From Hemerocallis citrina (lineage: Eukaryota; Streptophyta; Magnoliopsida; Asparagales; Asphodelaceae), in contig CM030366.1 of assembly GCA_017893485.1 (NCBI GenBank), positions 72,203,469 through 72,267,468 on the forward strand: DNA of 64,000 nucleotides. Direction: 5' to 3'. Made by a program: the position numbers and the translations under genes. Of the stretch, positions 21,161 through 33,453 are shown piece by piece (within the stretch, counting starts at the first letter, position 1; the number at the start of each line of letters is the position of its first letter). The notes under the pieces are model-generated. The model made no database searches, had not been told where the DNA came from, and saw nothing but the letters and a program-made list of their open reading frames with translations.

Positions 21161-24100
21161 ACACACACACAAGAAAATATGAATTTCATGTTAAAAGAAT
21201 TTGTGAGTGTAGGAGAAAATGTACTAAAAAGTAGGAGATCAGAAAAGAACATGTATGCAGAACAGAAAATCACAGAAATTTCAAAAAAAACCTTAAACTG
21301 CATATTTAAGTGAGGAATTGGGAACCTCATGAACAAAACCTATACCAAATTAAAACAATAATTTCATAATTGTAACACCCCGCAAAATTGAGTTATGACA
21401 ATTTTTCCCACGGGTGTTACGCACATATATTTTGTACTATTACGAGTAATATTGGTAACGTATTTTTATATAAATGTCATACGTATTTTATATTCTGATT
21501 ATTTATATGTTTTATATTATCTCAAAATTCATTTTTATCCTATTTTGAGCCAACTCAAATATTAATTTTAATCTTTGTGTTTTTACGTGTATAGCACGTG
21601 TTTTCAATACACGTGTCAATTTCGTATGTTTTACCGTTACATAAAATATCCGTAAAATTATTAATATACATATTCTACATATTTTATATTTTGACTTTTT
21701 CGTTCTCTCAAATCTACTTTGTATTGATACGTGAAACGCACGTGTTTGCAGTACACATGTTGGTCCCTAAAATTTTCTTGAGTCATGGAAATTTTTCTTC
21801 TCATTTTCTAGTCTCAATTGTATGATTTACTTTTTTAAAAATTAAAATCCATTAGGCCCCCAATACCATTTTGCAGCCCACTAAAATTAATTTAAAGCCC
21901 ATGATTGATTTTGTGTGCACTAAAGTGTATATTTAAAATATAGTTAGTTTGCTTTACTTGTCATGTGTAACACACACATCTAACCTACTAAAAATTAATA
22001 ATAAGATTTGTATGGAGAGTGTGCACACACATTGATTACACGTGCATGTATTTCTCACCATGGTTAAGAATGAGGGAGAGTGGTATGAGTTAGTGGAAGT
22101 GGAGAGTAATTTTGGGAAGTGGAGAGCTATTTTGACCATAAAATTTTTCTATAAATAGTCACTACTTTTGTCATGAACAACACAACTCAAAACAAAAATA
22201 AAAGAGAGAAAGAGGGAGAAGAGCTTGCAGGTTGTGCTAGGAAGAGGCCGGCCATTTTTTAGGGAGCTTGGAGCTTTGGAGCATAACTTTCTAGGAGTTC
22301 TACTACTAAGAATTCTACAATTTAGGTGGGTGTTTTCTTCAACTTTTTAATATAGTTTTATTAGTAGAATGCTTGAAATTTTTGAATTATTAGATGGATG
22401 ATAACTTATATAGATTGAACATTCATGTTTAGATTATTTTTTGTTAATTGAATGTGTGAAATTATGATATGTTTGATTTGGGGGTATCTTCATATGGTAC
22501 TGTTTTGAGTTCTAGTTGCACTTCAAAAAATCATAACTATTAAACTAGAGAGAATCTGGAGCTAATATTTTTATAGGAGCATCTTGTATATGTCAAGAAC
22601 ATCTCCTTAAAATTTCATAATATTTGGATGTCGTTCACTATTTTAATAAAATCCAAACTTAGGACTGGTTGACAAAACTAAGAACTTGAAGTAGACTTAT
22701 TAAAATTTGTATACATTTCAGGTTTTGATCATTTCAACATCTTAGATGAAGTATTTTGAGAAAATTCAAAACTAAGAACTTGATGTAGACTTATTAAAAT
22801 TTCTGTAAAGTCTAAGAAATTAATTTTTCATCAAGAAATGAATTTATAATGAATTTTACAATATCGAACAGTGGCAGTAATTTAACATTTCGACCCTATT
22901 GTAGATTTCGAAGAATTCAGGGTTATAGACACAATATTTTGGGAAAACTTACAACTAAAAAGTTATAGTATACTTGTATACTTTTAATTTAATCTAAAGA
23001 ACACAAAGTTTCATAAAATAAATAATTTTCTATGATTTTTACAAGTAGCATGAGTTGTAGTTTTCGGATTTTGAACCTACTATTTTGTAAATGAATTTAG
23101 ACGAAGTAATTCATGATGAATGTAGATGATCTTAACTACAAAGTTGTAGTAGACTCATTTATGATTCTTATGAAACTAATAAATCTATTTTTGGAGTAGT
23201 ATTGAAATTTATATGATTTTTACAATACCATTGGATTGATGTCTTTTGTCTAGTTGTCCTAAAACTTTTACAACATATAAAATTGGATTTAAAAATTGGA
23301 ATGTTAGTAAGATGTACCTTATGAGAAATTAAGAGATAATTAAAGGATGAAGTTGAAATTTTAAACATGTGATGTTTATAAGGGTTTTAACTCATCAAAT
23401 TTTATTGAATGTTGTTATAAGAAGTTTGTTACTTCATGATTGATAAATAAGAGAATGGATAAAAGAAGTTAAAAGATGTTTAATGAATGGAAATTTTTAT
23501 AAGAGGTTAGATGTAACCTATGTGATTACTCTTTGAGATGGTTGTTTGTTCTAGAATAAGCGGGACCCAGAATACTAGCAGTTGTGATAAATAAAATTTG
23601 AGAAGTAACCAGTGTGGGTTAACTTTCTCTTTGAGAAGTAGCTAGTGTGAGCTAACATTCTCAGTGTTTTTTTTTTAAGTCCAGTAAGGTAAGCTAACTT
23701 TAGATTGTGATGGTTATAATTAAATCTAAGGACAGACACTAGAAGAATATGTGATGAAACTCTGGCAAACGTAAGTGGGGCGCCTCTACATAATCTGACA
23801 GTGGACTTCAGGACTATAGACCCGGTTTGACGGTGGACTCCGAGACTGTGATTGCTTGCGGGGTGAGACGAACCTCAATTAAATTCGGAACTACGATTGA
23901 TCTGACGATGGACTCCAGGATCATAAATAGTCGGGCGGATGGGAGGCAGATCACCAAAGTATATGAATATACCGGGGCTAGAGGGGCACTTGCGAGATGC
24001 TCGAATGACGAGAATTCTGTATGGTTTGACGGTGGACTGCGGGACTAGAATCCGTACTCGTGCAATGTCTAAACCTTTCTTTTGTTACCGTAGTAGAATT

Positions 24101-24422
24101 TTCATGGCGAGGGATTGAACACTATAATGAGTACGATAAGGACTTGCCCTCGGACCATGTAGTATGGAATGCATAGAATCTGAATAAGTATGCATTAGTG
24201 TCATCGTAGTGTAAATATCTGCATTAGGCATTAAGTCATATCATACACTAGCACAACTAGGATAGTCACTTTTCCTGTTTGCATTCAAGTTTGTGTTTGC
24301 TAAAGTTAAAGAATCGTTGTATTATAGCATTGCATCAGTTGTATGCAACTGACGTGTCCGCAGTTTCCCAGATGCAGATTTGGACTTGGCATGGGCTTGA
24401 AGTCACTATGATGAGTTGATTA

Positions 24423-27400
24423 TTTTGGTGTATGCCCAAGAGGCCAGCTGTGTATTGACATTACTAGTTTACATTGTATCATGATATTTTTTTCATATAT
24501 GAGACATTTCATTTATTGTGTTGTTTATTGTAACACCCCGAATTCCAAATAAGACTGAATTCGAAGTTCCACAGGATCTTTACACTTCACTTCGTACAAT
24601 TTTATAAGGAATTTAAAACTTTTATTACAACAGAGTCTTTTACATCAACACATAGCGGAATAAATAAAATACAATAATGATAAATGTACAATTGTAACAA
24701 CTTTAGCATTTAAATAATCATCAGCAACAAATTCATCTTTATATTTTCTTGTAAACTCCAAGTCCTGCATATAAAATTGTGGGCATGTCAGTTGCTTACA
24801 ACCGAAGAAATATTATATACGGCCATTCTCGCTATGCTGAAAGTACAACGGTTCATAAATACTTTAACAAAACACAAACTTGTTTACAAAAAAAGCTAAA
24901 GAAGGACTATCTTAGTGATGTCGTGGGTGCTGTGCACTTAATCCTTAATGCAGTTATTTATATTTAATGACACTAATACACACTTGTTCAGATTTTATGC
25001 ATCCCATACTACATAAGTCCGAGGGCAAGCTATTAATCGTTTCTCATCTTGTAGGGTTGGATCCCTCGCCATGAGTTAAACTACTACGGTAACTACGGTA
25101 AGTATCCTAGATGTTCTATGAGTTACGAGCCCATGTCCAGACAGCCTGGAGGGGAATACCACGTCATGACATGACTCATCATGTAAACAACCTATCGACA
25201 TTTCAGGCTCCGTCATGGGACAATGGCACCACCCGTAGTCACCAAACACCCCACAAGCGTCGCTACGGTCCCGATAATTCCGGAGATGTATTCACGTCAT
25301 GACATGACGCATCATGTAGATAGCCTGTGAACACTCTCACACCATAGATCCGAGGCCCTCATACTTGTATTTTTCTCTTACTTTCATCACATCTCCACTA
25401 TAGTGTAGTCTTTACAATTTTAGTTTGTTTTAGAAGAAAATCATCAAAACCTAGATCTAGCTTACCCAACCAGACTTAAACCAAACAAAAAAGACAGTCA
25501 GCCCAACGTGGCTACTTCTCAAGAGATGCTCAACCCACACAGGTTAGCTCTCAAATTCATAAATAAAAACTGCCGGTCACTAGGGTCTCGCCTAGCCTCT
25601 AGATTCCAACAACTATCTATTTCTAGAGATCAACAATATTTTCATATTCAATCTCAAGATAATCTTTCAATTTCTTTATTCGTAAACTCTTCCTTAAAAA
25701 GAAACTTTTCTTTATAATTTCACAACATGAAATGATTCAATTCAACCTCTTTTATCAATTTAATCACTTATAACATTGTATGCAATAACAAATAATCTCA
25801 ATCAAGTATAGAAAATCATAAAATCTCATTAAGAGAAAAAAATCTAATTTCAATCCAAATATTCATCTCTCTTTAATTGTATAAGAGTCACAATTTTCAT
25901 TATAAAAACATCACCTCTAATTCTTTTAATCGATAGACTCGAGTTCTTTAATGTATAATCCTCTTTTAATTCTAGCAAAATATATCCAAATATTGTAGAA
26001 ATAATTTTGGTAAAGTCTAAACAATTTTAGAATATTGAATCCTCATTTAACACGTGTAAAGCATGCAAAAATACAAAGATCGGAATTTTATATTTGAATT
26101 GACTTAAATAGGATAAAAATCAATTTTGAGAGAACGAAAAATGCATAAATAGTCGGAAAACAAAATACGTAGTGAAGTACGTTACGTATATCACCAGTAA
26201 CGGTACAAAATATACGTGCGTAACACACAAGGGGCAAAATTGTCATTTCCAATTTTGCAGGGTGTTACATTTATTGTGATTACATGAATATAATAAAGTC
26301 CTTAGAATAGTAGGTTCATTACCATGAGATATCAAGTGCATGACTTGATTGTGAGTTCCTATTAGTTATAATCAGAACACTATTCTTAAATGTCCCTAGT
26401 AAAGTATTATTGTGAATTAGGATAACAATAATGCATAGAGACTAGTATGTAGTCCTTTGACTTGAAGTCGCTACGGTTCCCTACATGAGAAGTTATATGT
26501 TTTAATGTCGTCAAACGTAGTATGTAATAAGGTGATTATAAAGTCGACTATTGGATATAATACAAATCATGCAGAAGGATGTGAGTGACTTAGATAGGAT
26601 TTGTCTCTCTTACATAACAGGAGTGATATATATGGGACCCTTGATTGAGTGAGACTGCAAAATGCATTGCCATGCTCAAATGAGTCCATATGAGATATTG
26701 AGCTCATTTTTTTTAGTAAGTCTACTTGAACATCAAGAAACCAAATATTGAACTATACAAGGGTGAAATGCTCCATGCCTTGTGGTCAATTAAGATATCT
26801 GGACAAAGGGACTAGACTACATGGTAACATTGATCACAGATAGGTTATGTCTAATCACTGACATTCTCGTTGCTTGAGTAGCAGTGATGTATTGCTAGAT
26901 ACCGCTCACTGTTTGTAATACTAGAATATGATTTTAGTAGTACTGTCAACGTAATTGGAACCTACAGCGTCACACACTTAGAATGGATCGAAATTGGGAT
27001 TTAAATTCATAAAATGAATTTAATTGGGAATCCAAGTAAGGCTTGAACTTCTGACATTGGTTGGACATTTAATTAGAATAAATGGGCTGATTAAAGATTA
27101 AAGGCCCACACACAAATCTGAACTAGGTCAGATTGTGAGTCCAACAGCCTCATTACTCTTTTAAGGTTGATTTTCTGCAGCTATATAAATGATACGTGTC
27201 TATGGAAAAGATATACATGAGAAAATCCTAGCCGTCACAGTAATTGTAAGAGAGAGAGAGAGAGATCGTGAGGAACATCCCTTCCTACATCTAGCACCAC
27301 GGCGTGAGGGAAAGCTTGATTTGATCCGTTCGTGTGGATACCGTAGAGGCACGAAAATATTGTAGTGCTGTGATCGGCATACTATGAATACAGCAGATCC

Positions 27401-27525
27401 ATCTGCAAGGTATAACTCCTAAACACGATTTGTGGTTTTCGTCTGGATCCATGGCTAGGTTTTGATATTTCTTTGTAAATTTTTTCTGCTGTTATTTGAT
27501 CTGAGACTACCATTGAAACCTAACA
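24423..27525 (+). mobile_element. Solo LTR of an unclassified LTR retrotransposon, itself interrupted
   Basis: It starts TTTTGGTGTATGCC (TG to TT change relative to the copy at 57077-58597, which reads TGTTGGTGTATGCC in the same orientation) and ends GAAACCTAACA. The 5-bp TSD GATTA is perfect (24418-24422, 27526-27530). Own length without the nested LTR is about 1.36 kb. A TATATAAAT box lies near 27183, followed by a short GA run (about 27250). Superfamily cannot be told from an LTR alone; the TGTTGG...TAACA ends would suit Ty1/copia. Confidence 0.8.
24529..26269 (-). mobile_element. Inverted, shortened Del/Tekay-like LTR nested in the solo LTR
   Basis: It starts TGTAACACCCCGAATTCC and ends TTGCAGGGTGTTACA, with a perfect TSD TTTAT on both sides (24524-24528, 26270-26274). 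Read in reverse, its 3' part (GAATTCGGGGTGTTACA; CCCTCGGACTTATGTAGTAT) matches the LTRs at 21371, 51042 and 60129. At 1.74 kb it is about half their length, so it is an internally deleted or shorter subfamily copy. A CGTCATGACATGAC repeat marks its minisatellite zone (about 25160 and 25294). Confidence 0.8.
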
Positions 27526-27715
27526 GATTACAAGATTGAAGTTTTTTTATTATTGTAGATTGCATTGTATTCATTTTAATTTTGTTGTGCTATTGTAAAA
27601 GACATGTTGTAAATAATTTTTTTTAAATTCCTTGTGAATTTGTACGAATTTGAAGTAAAAGATTATGTATTTGCTACGAATTTCCTGTGTTTGGAATTCA
27701 GGGCGTTACAATAAT

Positions 27716-28290
27716 ATAATAAGAAACCAGTCATAATTTAAATGTAAAAATGGTATTATTATTTTTTCATTATTATAAACACAAACCTTATTAATAATGC
27801 TTTCTCAAACATGTACTATTAAAAAAAGGTTGGACATAAAAATCTGTAAATACTAAATAGTAGAAACCACCTCGAGATTGTATGTGTTTTCCATGAATTT
27901 TATAAACCACAAACACCGCAACAACTTATAAAATTATATTAGAACACAAAAATCTCATTTTAATTGATTGAAGCCCATCAGGTCTTATGAGGTTTGAGCA
28001 AATTTTGTAGCCAGTCATACATATCAATCTCAATCGTTGGTCTTTACAACTGATTTTAATCGTATGTGTTTTCCATGAACTTCTATAAGCTCAAACACAA
28101 CAACAACAACAAAATTATAGTAGAACACATAAATCTCATTTTAATTGCTTGAAGCCCATCAGGTCTTATGAGCTTTGATCAAATTTTGTATCCAACAATA
28201 CAAATCAATCCCAATCGTTGTTCTTTACAACTATTAATCGTATGTGTTTTCCATGAGCTTCTATAAGCACAAACACCACAACAACAAGAG
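27716..28290. repeat. Tandem repeat, about 180-bp unit, just over 2 copies
   Basis: TATGTGTTTTCCATGA occurs at 27881, 28063 and 28241 (steps 182 and 178). Between them lies GAAGCCCATCAGGTCTTATG in two full copies. The unit length is in the range of many plant satellites, but too few copies are present to call a satellite array. The first 160 bp of the stretch is A/T-rich with no feature. Confidence 0.75.
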
Positions 28291-28989
28291 CATCTTTATT
28301 GACTCTACATTTTTTGTCTTTATTTAGTGTTTATTTACTATATCTTAATTTTAATTGCTTATTTTAATATTCATTTGGTACTTCTAAACCGATCATTCTA
28401 CGACATGCCCATTTTAAAAGACTAAATGTTTAGATGAAAATGATATAATTCTGCATAAAAAATAAATTTCAAAAAAAACTTGAATCATTACTGAATTATG
28501 GAATTTGTGGGAGCGGCGTGCAGCGGCTGGAAGGCGAGCGGCATGTGTCGGTGGCTTCCGGTTGCTGGGATGAGCACCGTGGGGAGAGAGGGCGTCGTGA
28601 GGCGTTGGGAGAGGGCAACGATGAGCGACGTGAGGTTGCAGTGAGTGATATAGGGAGAGGGGTTTGCGTGAGATTGCAGAGAGCGACGTGGGGAGAAGGC
28701 ATCGGCGAGCGGCATGGGGAGAAGGGGTGACGAGTGGGTTTTGGGGTGAGATCGGTCGAGATGAAGAGATTCGTAGATGAGCGGGTTTTGGTTTTTTTTT
28801 ATTATTATTAAAATGTGTGTATTGCACGTGTTAATGTAGATGAGAATCCTACTTTTGCTCCCATTTTTATATTTCAAAATAGAGAAAGGGGGGAGGGGGT
28901 AAACACTCTCTTTCCTGTTAGTATAATACATAGACTAGTATAATCATGTGCAATATTGCATAGACCTTTTTATTAAAAAAATGATACAT
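28291..28989. other. GC-rich island in A/T-rich DNA, no gene recognised
   Basis: Positions about 28500-28770 are strikingly G-rich on the plus strand (GGGAGCGGCGTGCAGCGG, repeated GGGGAGA and AGCGACGTG words). Overlapping frames are open on both strands but are repetitive and lack any family signature. Just downstream (28810-28890), GTGTGTATTGCACGTGTTAA and TATTTCAAAATAGA resemble the sequence after the GC-rich patch at 59.4-59.9 kb, hinting that both belong to related non-autonomous transposons. No termini or TSD found. Confidence 0.3.
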
Positions 28990-29172
28990 TCTCTTTAAAC
29001 ATGTTAATTGACATACTTTATTTTCATAAAATATATGCATGAAGGTTATTGTAACATCCCATATTTTTTGGAGGTATAATATACTAGTGTGTGTGTGTGT
29101 GTGTGTGTGTATTCTCTTGAAACATGTTAATTGACATACTTTATTTTCATAAAATATATGCATGAAGGTTAT
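28990..29172. repeat. ~123-bp tandem duplication carrying a second copy of an LTR start
   Basis: TTCTCTTTAAACATGTTAATTG (about 28989) and its near-identical copy at about 29112 are each followed by ATATGCATGAAGGTTATTG and TGTAACATCCC. The duplicated segment therefore includes both the target sequence and the first bases of the 421-bp LTR at 29173. Both copies end in (GT)n, consistent with slippage or unequal exchange at the GT tract. Confidence 0.85.
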
Positions 29173-29202
29173 TGTAACATCCCGTATTTTTGGAGGTATA
29201 AT

Positions 29203-29263
<61 letters not shown>

Positions 29264-29593
29264 ATGCTATAATGGTAATAATGTGGAATGAAAATATGGT
29301 AATAATGTTGGGATTTAACAAATGAGATGAGAGTTGTTGGGCTTTGGCTGCCTTGTGTTGAAAGGCTGCACGTGAATGGCAGGAGGGGCCCAGGAAAAAG
29401 AATGGCAGTGTAGGGTTTTCTTAGTCCCACATCAGTAAGAGAGCAAGATTAATTAATAATAAATATAAGTGTCTATGATCAAAAGTCACCTAATTGGTTA
29501 GCCACCTTTTGGGAAGCAGCCTATGGTGGGTAGCTGTACTAATAAATAAACTAAAAATAAATAAATTGTCTGAGTTGGGGCCAGGGTGTTACA
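29173..29593 (+). mobile_element. Short solo LTR or LTR-like element (421 bp)
   Basis: It starts TGTAACATCCCGTA and ends CCAGGGTGTTACA, with a perfect 5-bp TSD GTTAT (29168-29172, 29594-29598). The ends are like the Del/Tekay-type LTRs in the window but the body is only 421 bp. It includes a long GT/TA microsatellite (29209-29262) and a TTAGTCCCACATC motif. It could be a much deleted LTR or a small non-autonomous element using the same integrase. Confidence 0.75.
29209..29262. repeat. (GT)n(AT)n microsatellite
   Basis: About 21 GT units run directly into about six AT units. A second, shorter GT tract lies at about 29090-29110 in the duplicated copy. On both strands these give false open frames (VCVC/THTH repeats). 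Confidence 0.95.
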
Positions 29594-29598
29594 GTTAT

Positions 29599-29813
29599 CC
29601 TTAAAATAAAAATGGTAACTGAAAGTTGAAACGTATTCAACAATTCTCCTAAAATTTCAGTAGAATCTCACCTGTATATATATTTTTTCCATCTATATAC
29701 ATTATGTAATATTTTAAGATCTCTAAATACAAAAAACATCAAGCATTTCAACATTCAACAAATCCATAAATTGTCCAGATTATATAACTAAAACTAAATT
29801 ATATATATTTTAT
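29599..29813. other. A/T-rich flank left of the RTE insertion
   Basis: No gene or repeat recognised. It ends at the 12-bp target-site duplication AGATATCTACTG (29814-29825). Confidence 0.5.
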
Positions 29814-29849
29814 AGATATCTACTGGACGTGTGTGGGTAAAGAAGCTAG

Positions 29850-30155
29850 TCCAGGAAAATAGGCTTAGGTTAGCAACTTGAAATATAGGAACATTGACAG
29901 AAAAATATATAGAACTAGTAGATACCATGATTAGAAGGAATATTAATATAGTTTGTTTACAAAAAACAAAGTGGGTAGGGAAAAGGCTAAAAAGATAGAT
30001 GGTTTTAAATTATATTTTATAGGTAAAATTAGAAATAGAAATGCAGTAGGAATTTTAGTAGATAAGAAATTCAAAGAAGATATAGTAGGTGTTAATAGAA
30101 AAAGATATAGAATTATACAAATTTAGCTTGTATTAGGGGAAAACATAATTAATAT
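29850..30155 (+). pseudogene. RTE endonuclease domain, N-terminal part
   Basis: Conceptual reading of the plus strand gives the APE-type endonuclease start (an ATWNIGTLTG-like segment with stops), then IVCLQKTKW, where the catalytic Glu of the usual LQETK is replaced by Lys. KIRNRNAVGILVDKKFKED follows. It is cut at 30155 by the copia element and continues at 54762 (SVYAPQVVLDAQ-like). Stops and frameshifts show it is dead. Confidence 0.75.
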
Positions 30156-30310
30156 TGTTAAGATATGTAATATATATATATTTAGTCCCAAATCAGGTTA
30201 TGTATCAATTTAGTATTCGATTCCCTCCTATATATAAGAGACAGTGTACTCAGTTATTTCTCAGTCCAATAATCTAATGATATTCTTCAATCTCTCTGTT
30301 AACCTTAACA
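30156..30310 (+). mobile_element. Copia 5' LTR (155 bp)
   Basis: TGTTAAGATATG...CCTTAACA. It contains CCTCCTATATATAAGAGACA (about 30222-30241), a TATA box with the likely transcription start region, then TCTCTCTGTTAA. It is immediately followed by the primer-binding site. Confidence 0.9.
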
Positions 30311-30323
30311 TGGTATCAGAGCC
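30311..30323 (+). other. Copia primer-binding site
   Basis: TGGTATCAGAGCC starts directly at the LTR edge and is complementary to the 3' end of plant initiator Met-tRNA, the usual copia primer. Confidence 0.9.
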
Positions 30324-31200
30324 TTAATCCTAAGTTTCTTTATTCCCGACTAATTCCTAACCCTAATCACACAAATTTTCTTCTTCTCAACAACAACTCC
30401 GGCGACAACAACTCCATCAACATCATCATCGTCATCAGCAGCAGCAGCCCGAAACCCACCCCTCAATCATCATCATCGACTCATCATCATCATCGTCATC
30501 AACGTCATCAACCAACCAACATCATCACCGTCGTCAACATCATCACCTTCGTCAACCATCAACCTGAATCGCCGAAACCCACCATCGCTCACCATCACCT
30601 ACACCACCCAAAAGCCCAACTCTCAACCCTAATTCCAAAACCCTAGCTGCCCTTACTCTAATCCAACTCCAGTCGCCGCCTCAAAAACCCAAATGCCTCA
30701 AATCCCATCGTCGCCTACCCATACCCACCGTCGAAAGCCTCACCGAAACCCTAGCCTTCCACCTGAACTGGTTGACCTGACTGCCCCGACTGCCTTCCAC
30801 AAAACCCTAGCAGCCTCTTTCCATAAAACCCTAGCCGCCTATGTTTCTTTCTCATCTTCACAAAAACCCACTCTATACCTAAAACCAAAAACCCAAAACC
30901 CATACTTTTTCTGCCTTATACTCACATACCCGAAACCAATCCAAACCCTCCAAATCCGACCCGATCCTATTTCCCAAAAAAATCCAAAAAATCAAAAAAA
31001 AATTCCGAAAAAGTCTTTTTTGCAGGTTCTTTCAAGCTTATATAGTCTTCATCAGTAAACTCACACTGAGTTTGAAAGTGGGAGATATCGACATAATCCC
31101 AGTTCTAGTCTCCCTCATCCCACCTTCAGCCGATGCCCACCAACTTCCGCATACAAACTCAATCCATCGTGAGTTTGAGAGAGGGAGACCACCACTACTA
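30324..31200 (+). other. Copia untranslated leader, CAT/CAA-rich
   Basis: C-rich leader with (ATC)n- and CAACAACAA-type runs and many AACCCTAGCC words. Frames are open because G is scarce, but the predicted peptides are Pro/Ser/Thr/His-rich with no family signature. It ends with TTTTTTGCAGGTTC (about 31018), an acceptor-like site that recurs before gag at 38792 (ATCTTTGCAGGTACC), so a leader intron is possible. Confidence 0.55.
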
Positions 31201-31269
31201 CAATTCTCAAGTCAGGGGTGAGATCCCAACATCATTCCAAATTCCAACATACTATTTCTACTTTTCAAT

Positions 31270-31970
31270 TCGGGGTGAGATCTCAACAGTTTGGGATATG
31301 GAGATTCCGCCACAGTTCGGGATATGGAGATGTCAACAGTGCGCCACCACTACTTTCTTCCAGTACTGCTACTACTTCTTCTCAGTTCGGGATATGGAGA
31401 TCCCACCAAAGTTCTGGATATAGAGATCCCAACAGTGCACCACTACTTCCTTCCACTACTACTACTACTACTACTCAGTTTGAGGTGAGATTCCAACAGT
31501 TTGGAATATGGAGATCCTGCCACAGTTCAGGATATGGAGATCCTAACATTGTGCCACCACTACTTTCTTCCACTACTACTACTACTGCTTCTCAGTTCGG
31601 GGTGAGATCCCAATAGTTCGGGATATGGAGATCCCACCACCGTTCAGGATATGGAGATCCCAATAGTGTGCCACCACTATTTCCTTCCACTACTACAACT
31701 AATACTTCTCAATTAGGGGTGAGATCCTAATAGTTTGGGATATGGATATCCTGCCACTATTCGGGATATGGGGATTCCAACAGCGCGCCACCACTACTTC
31801 CTTCCACTACTACTACTACTACTACTACTTCTCAGTTCAGGGTGAGATCTCAATAGTTTGGGATATGGAGATCCCGCCACAGTTCGAGATATGGAGATCC
31901 CAACAGTGTGCAACCACTACTTCCTTCCACTACTACTACTAATATTCTTAAGTCCAGGTTGAGATCTCAA
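31270..31970. repeat. Minisatellite, about 120-bp unit, 5-6 copies
   Basis: GGGGTGAGATCnCAA landmarks lie near 31276, 31478, 31598, 31719, 31840 and 31958, mostly 118-121 bp apart. Each unit has GGGATATGGAGATCC repeats, then GTGCACCACTACTTCCTTCC and a (TAC)n run. The unit is an insertion in the copia leader region. Confidence 0.88.
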
Positions 31971-32109
31971 CACATGCACCATCGAGCGCCTTCACTGTGC
32001 CATCTACTTAAGTGTCGTTCCTGCATCACAGTTTGTCGTCCCTACCACATGAACATCGTCAGTATTCCAGAAATCATGTTGCTTGAACCAACTTGAGTTT
32101 GAGAGGGGA

Positions 32110-32287
32110 TGTTAGATATTATATTAGATATTATATCATGAGAGAGATTAGTTTAGTCCCATATCGAATGATGTATTGGTTTAGTCTTCCCTTCTCTCCT
32201 ATATATAGAAGACATATTGTACTCAGTTTATAAAAATCAAACAATCAATCAATAATAAAGTATTTCTTCTCATCTCTAATTCTAAAA
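32110..32287 (+). mobile_element. Extra copia-type LTR in the middle of the leader (178 bp)
   Basis: TGTTAGATATTATA... is preceded by a polypurine tract (GTTTGAGAGGGGA) and followed at 32288 by a primer-binding site TGGTATCAGAGCC. It is related to the outer LTRs (shared TTTAGTCCCATATC, CTCCTATATATAGAAGACA, TGTACTCAGTT) but too different to be the same copy. Its end reads CTAAAA, so the terminal CA is lost. A polypurine tract on one side and a primer-binding site on the other mean internal sequence flanks it on both sides, an LTR-internal-LTR-internal-LTR layout. Confidence 0.75.
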
Positions 32288-32300
32288 TGGTATCAGAGCC

Positions 32301-33450
32301 TGTATTCCTATAAGGTCTCTACTAATTTTATCCTCATCATTGAGGTGGAGTAGTTTCCGTCTTCATCGGAATCACTCCATCTCCCAACATCTCCCTCTCC
32401 CGATCAAGTCTCCAAAATCCTAGTCTTCATCAAACAACAAGATCCAAAAACTCTAGTGGTCATCAACTACCGCTACCAAAACTCTATTTGCCATCAACAA
32501 CAACAACCCATCAGCATCAACCTCCAACTTCTGGTGACACCATCAACACCATCAACTCCAACTCCGGTAACCACTCAACCCAAATCCATTATCAATCCCG
32601 AACACCCAACCCCGAAGAACCCAACTTCTCTGGAAGCATCCTCCTCTTCCTAACTTAGGCGACTCCACAACCCAAACTCCATCGCCACAACAACAACATC
32701 CAACACTTCCTCTCTTCACTGTCTTCATCCACGACTGCAATCATCAACAACAACAACAACTCAACTTCCACCAACCTCCCTTGTCCTGGCAACCACCACT
32801 ACAAACCCATCATCTCAAACCCAGCATCCACAACAACTGCCTCGCCGAAACCCAATCACCTCAAAATGCCCCTCTGATCCATCGTCGTTCTCCCTCAGAA
32901 AAAAGGGCAATTTCAATCAGAGTGCCTCAAACTCACCGGAGTGCCTCAAACTCATCGCCCAGTTCCAAACCCTATCATCCTCCTTCCGCGATGTCCTCCT
33001 TTCCATCGACCGCTTCGCCGCCGCCTACAACCTCAACTACACCGCTACCCTCAACCGCCTTCTCATCTTCGGCATCCCCGCCACCGTTGCTGCACCCACC
33101 TCCTCCTTGCCAAAACCCTAGCCACCACCTACCCCGTTTCCAAACCCTAGAAGCCTCCCCTTCCATATCCCATTTTTTCTCTTTCCACGTACCCAAAACT
33201 CAAAACCCTAAACAGATTCAAATAAAAAACCTGACCCAAATCCAAATCTATACTACCCAAACCCAATACTCTGAAACCCCAACCTATCCCAAACCTGGTA
33301 GGAGTCGGCAAGACTAGAGTAACGGTCATGACCGAGGATACAAAGGAAGAAGAGTGGCGATGAGGAATGAGACTGATGTCGCTGTGATAGGGATCAAAGT
33401 GAGGTGGGCAATGCTGATGTTGGAATCAAGGTAAGGAGTTAGATGGTGCT
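32301..33450 (+). other. Second copia-type leader segment
   Basis: C-rich leader-like DNA (CAACAACAACCC, AACCCTAGCC words) following the second primer-binding site. The open frames here are compositional. The last ~150 bp (33310-33450) change to G-rich, like the inverted leader right of the CACTA element, so an inversion junction may lie near 33300. Confidence 0.45.
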
Positions 33451-33453
33451 ATC

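Larger units (their letters stand above)
21371..27710 (+). mobile_element. Del/Tekay-like solo LTR, about 3.2 kb, with a nested insertion
   Basis: It starts TGTAACACCCCGCAAAATTG and ends CAGGGCGTTACA, with a 5-bp target-site duplication ATAAT on both sides (21366-21370, 27711-27715). After removing the inserted LTR (24423-27525 plus TSD) its own length is about 3.23 kb, close to relatives at 51042 and 60129. A TATA box (TATAAATAG) lies near 22150. The identification rests on the relative at 60129, which is followed by a primer-binding site. No internal domain is left, so it arose by recombination between two LTRs. It is A/T-rich apart from a GC-richer repeat at about 23780-24060. Confidence 0.85.

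Noticed and set aside
29131..29430. Open frames with VCVC or THTH repeats
   Set aside because: These are translations of the GT microsatellite.
32110..32287. A solo LTR with its own target-site duplication
   Set aside because: No matching direct repeat flanks it; instead a polypurine tract and a primer-binding site flank it, so it is part of a rearranged or tandem copia structure.
32456..33317. Pro/Ser/Thr-rich open frames as a possible host gene
   Set aside because: Composition-driven openness of the C-rich, G-poor copia leader; no domain, no splice structure, and both strands and several frames stay open.
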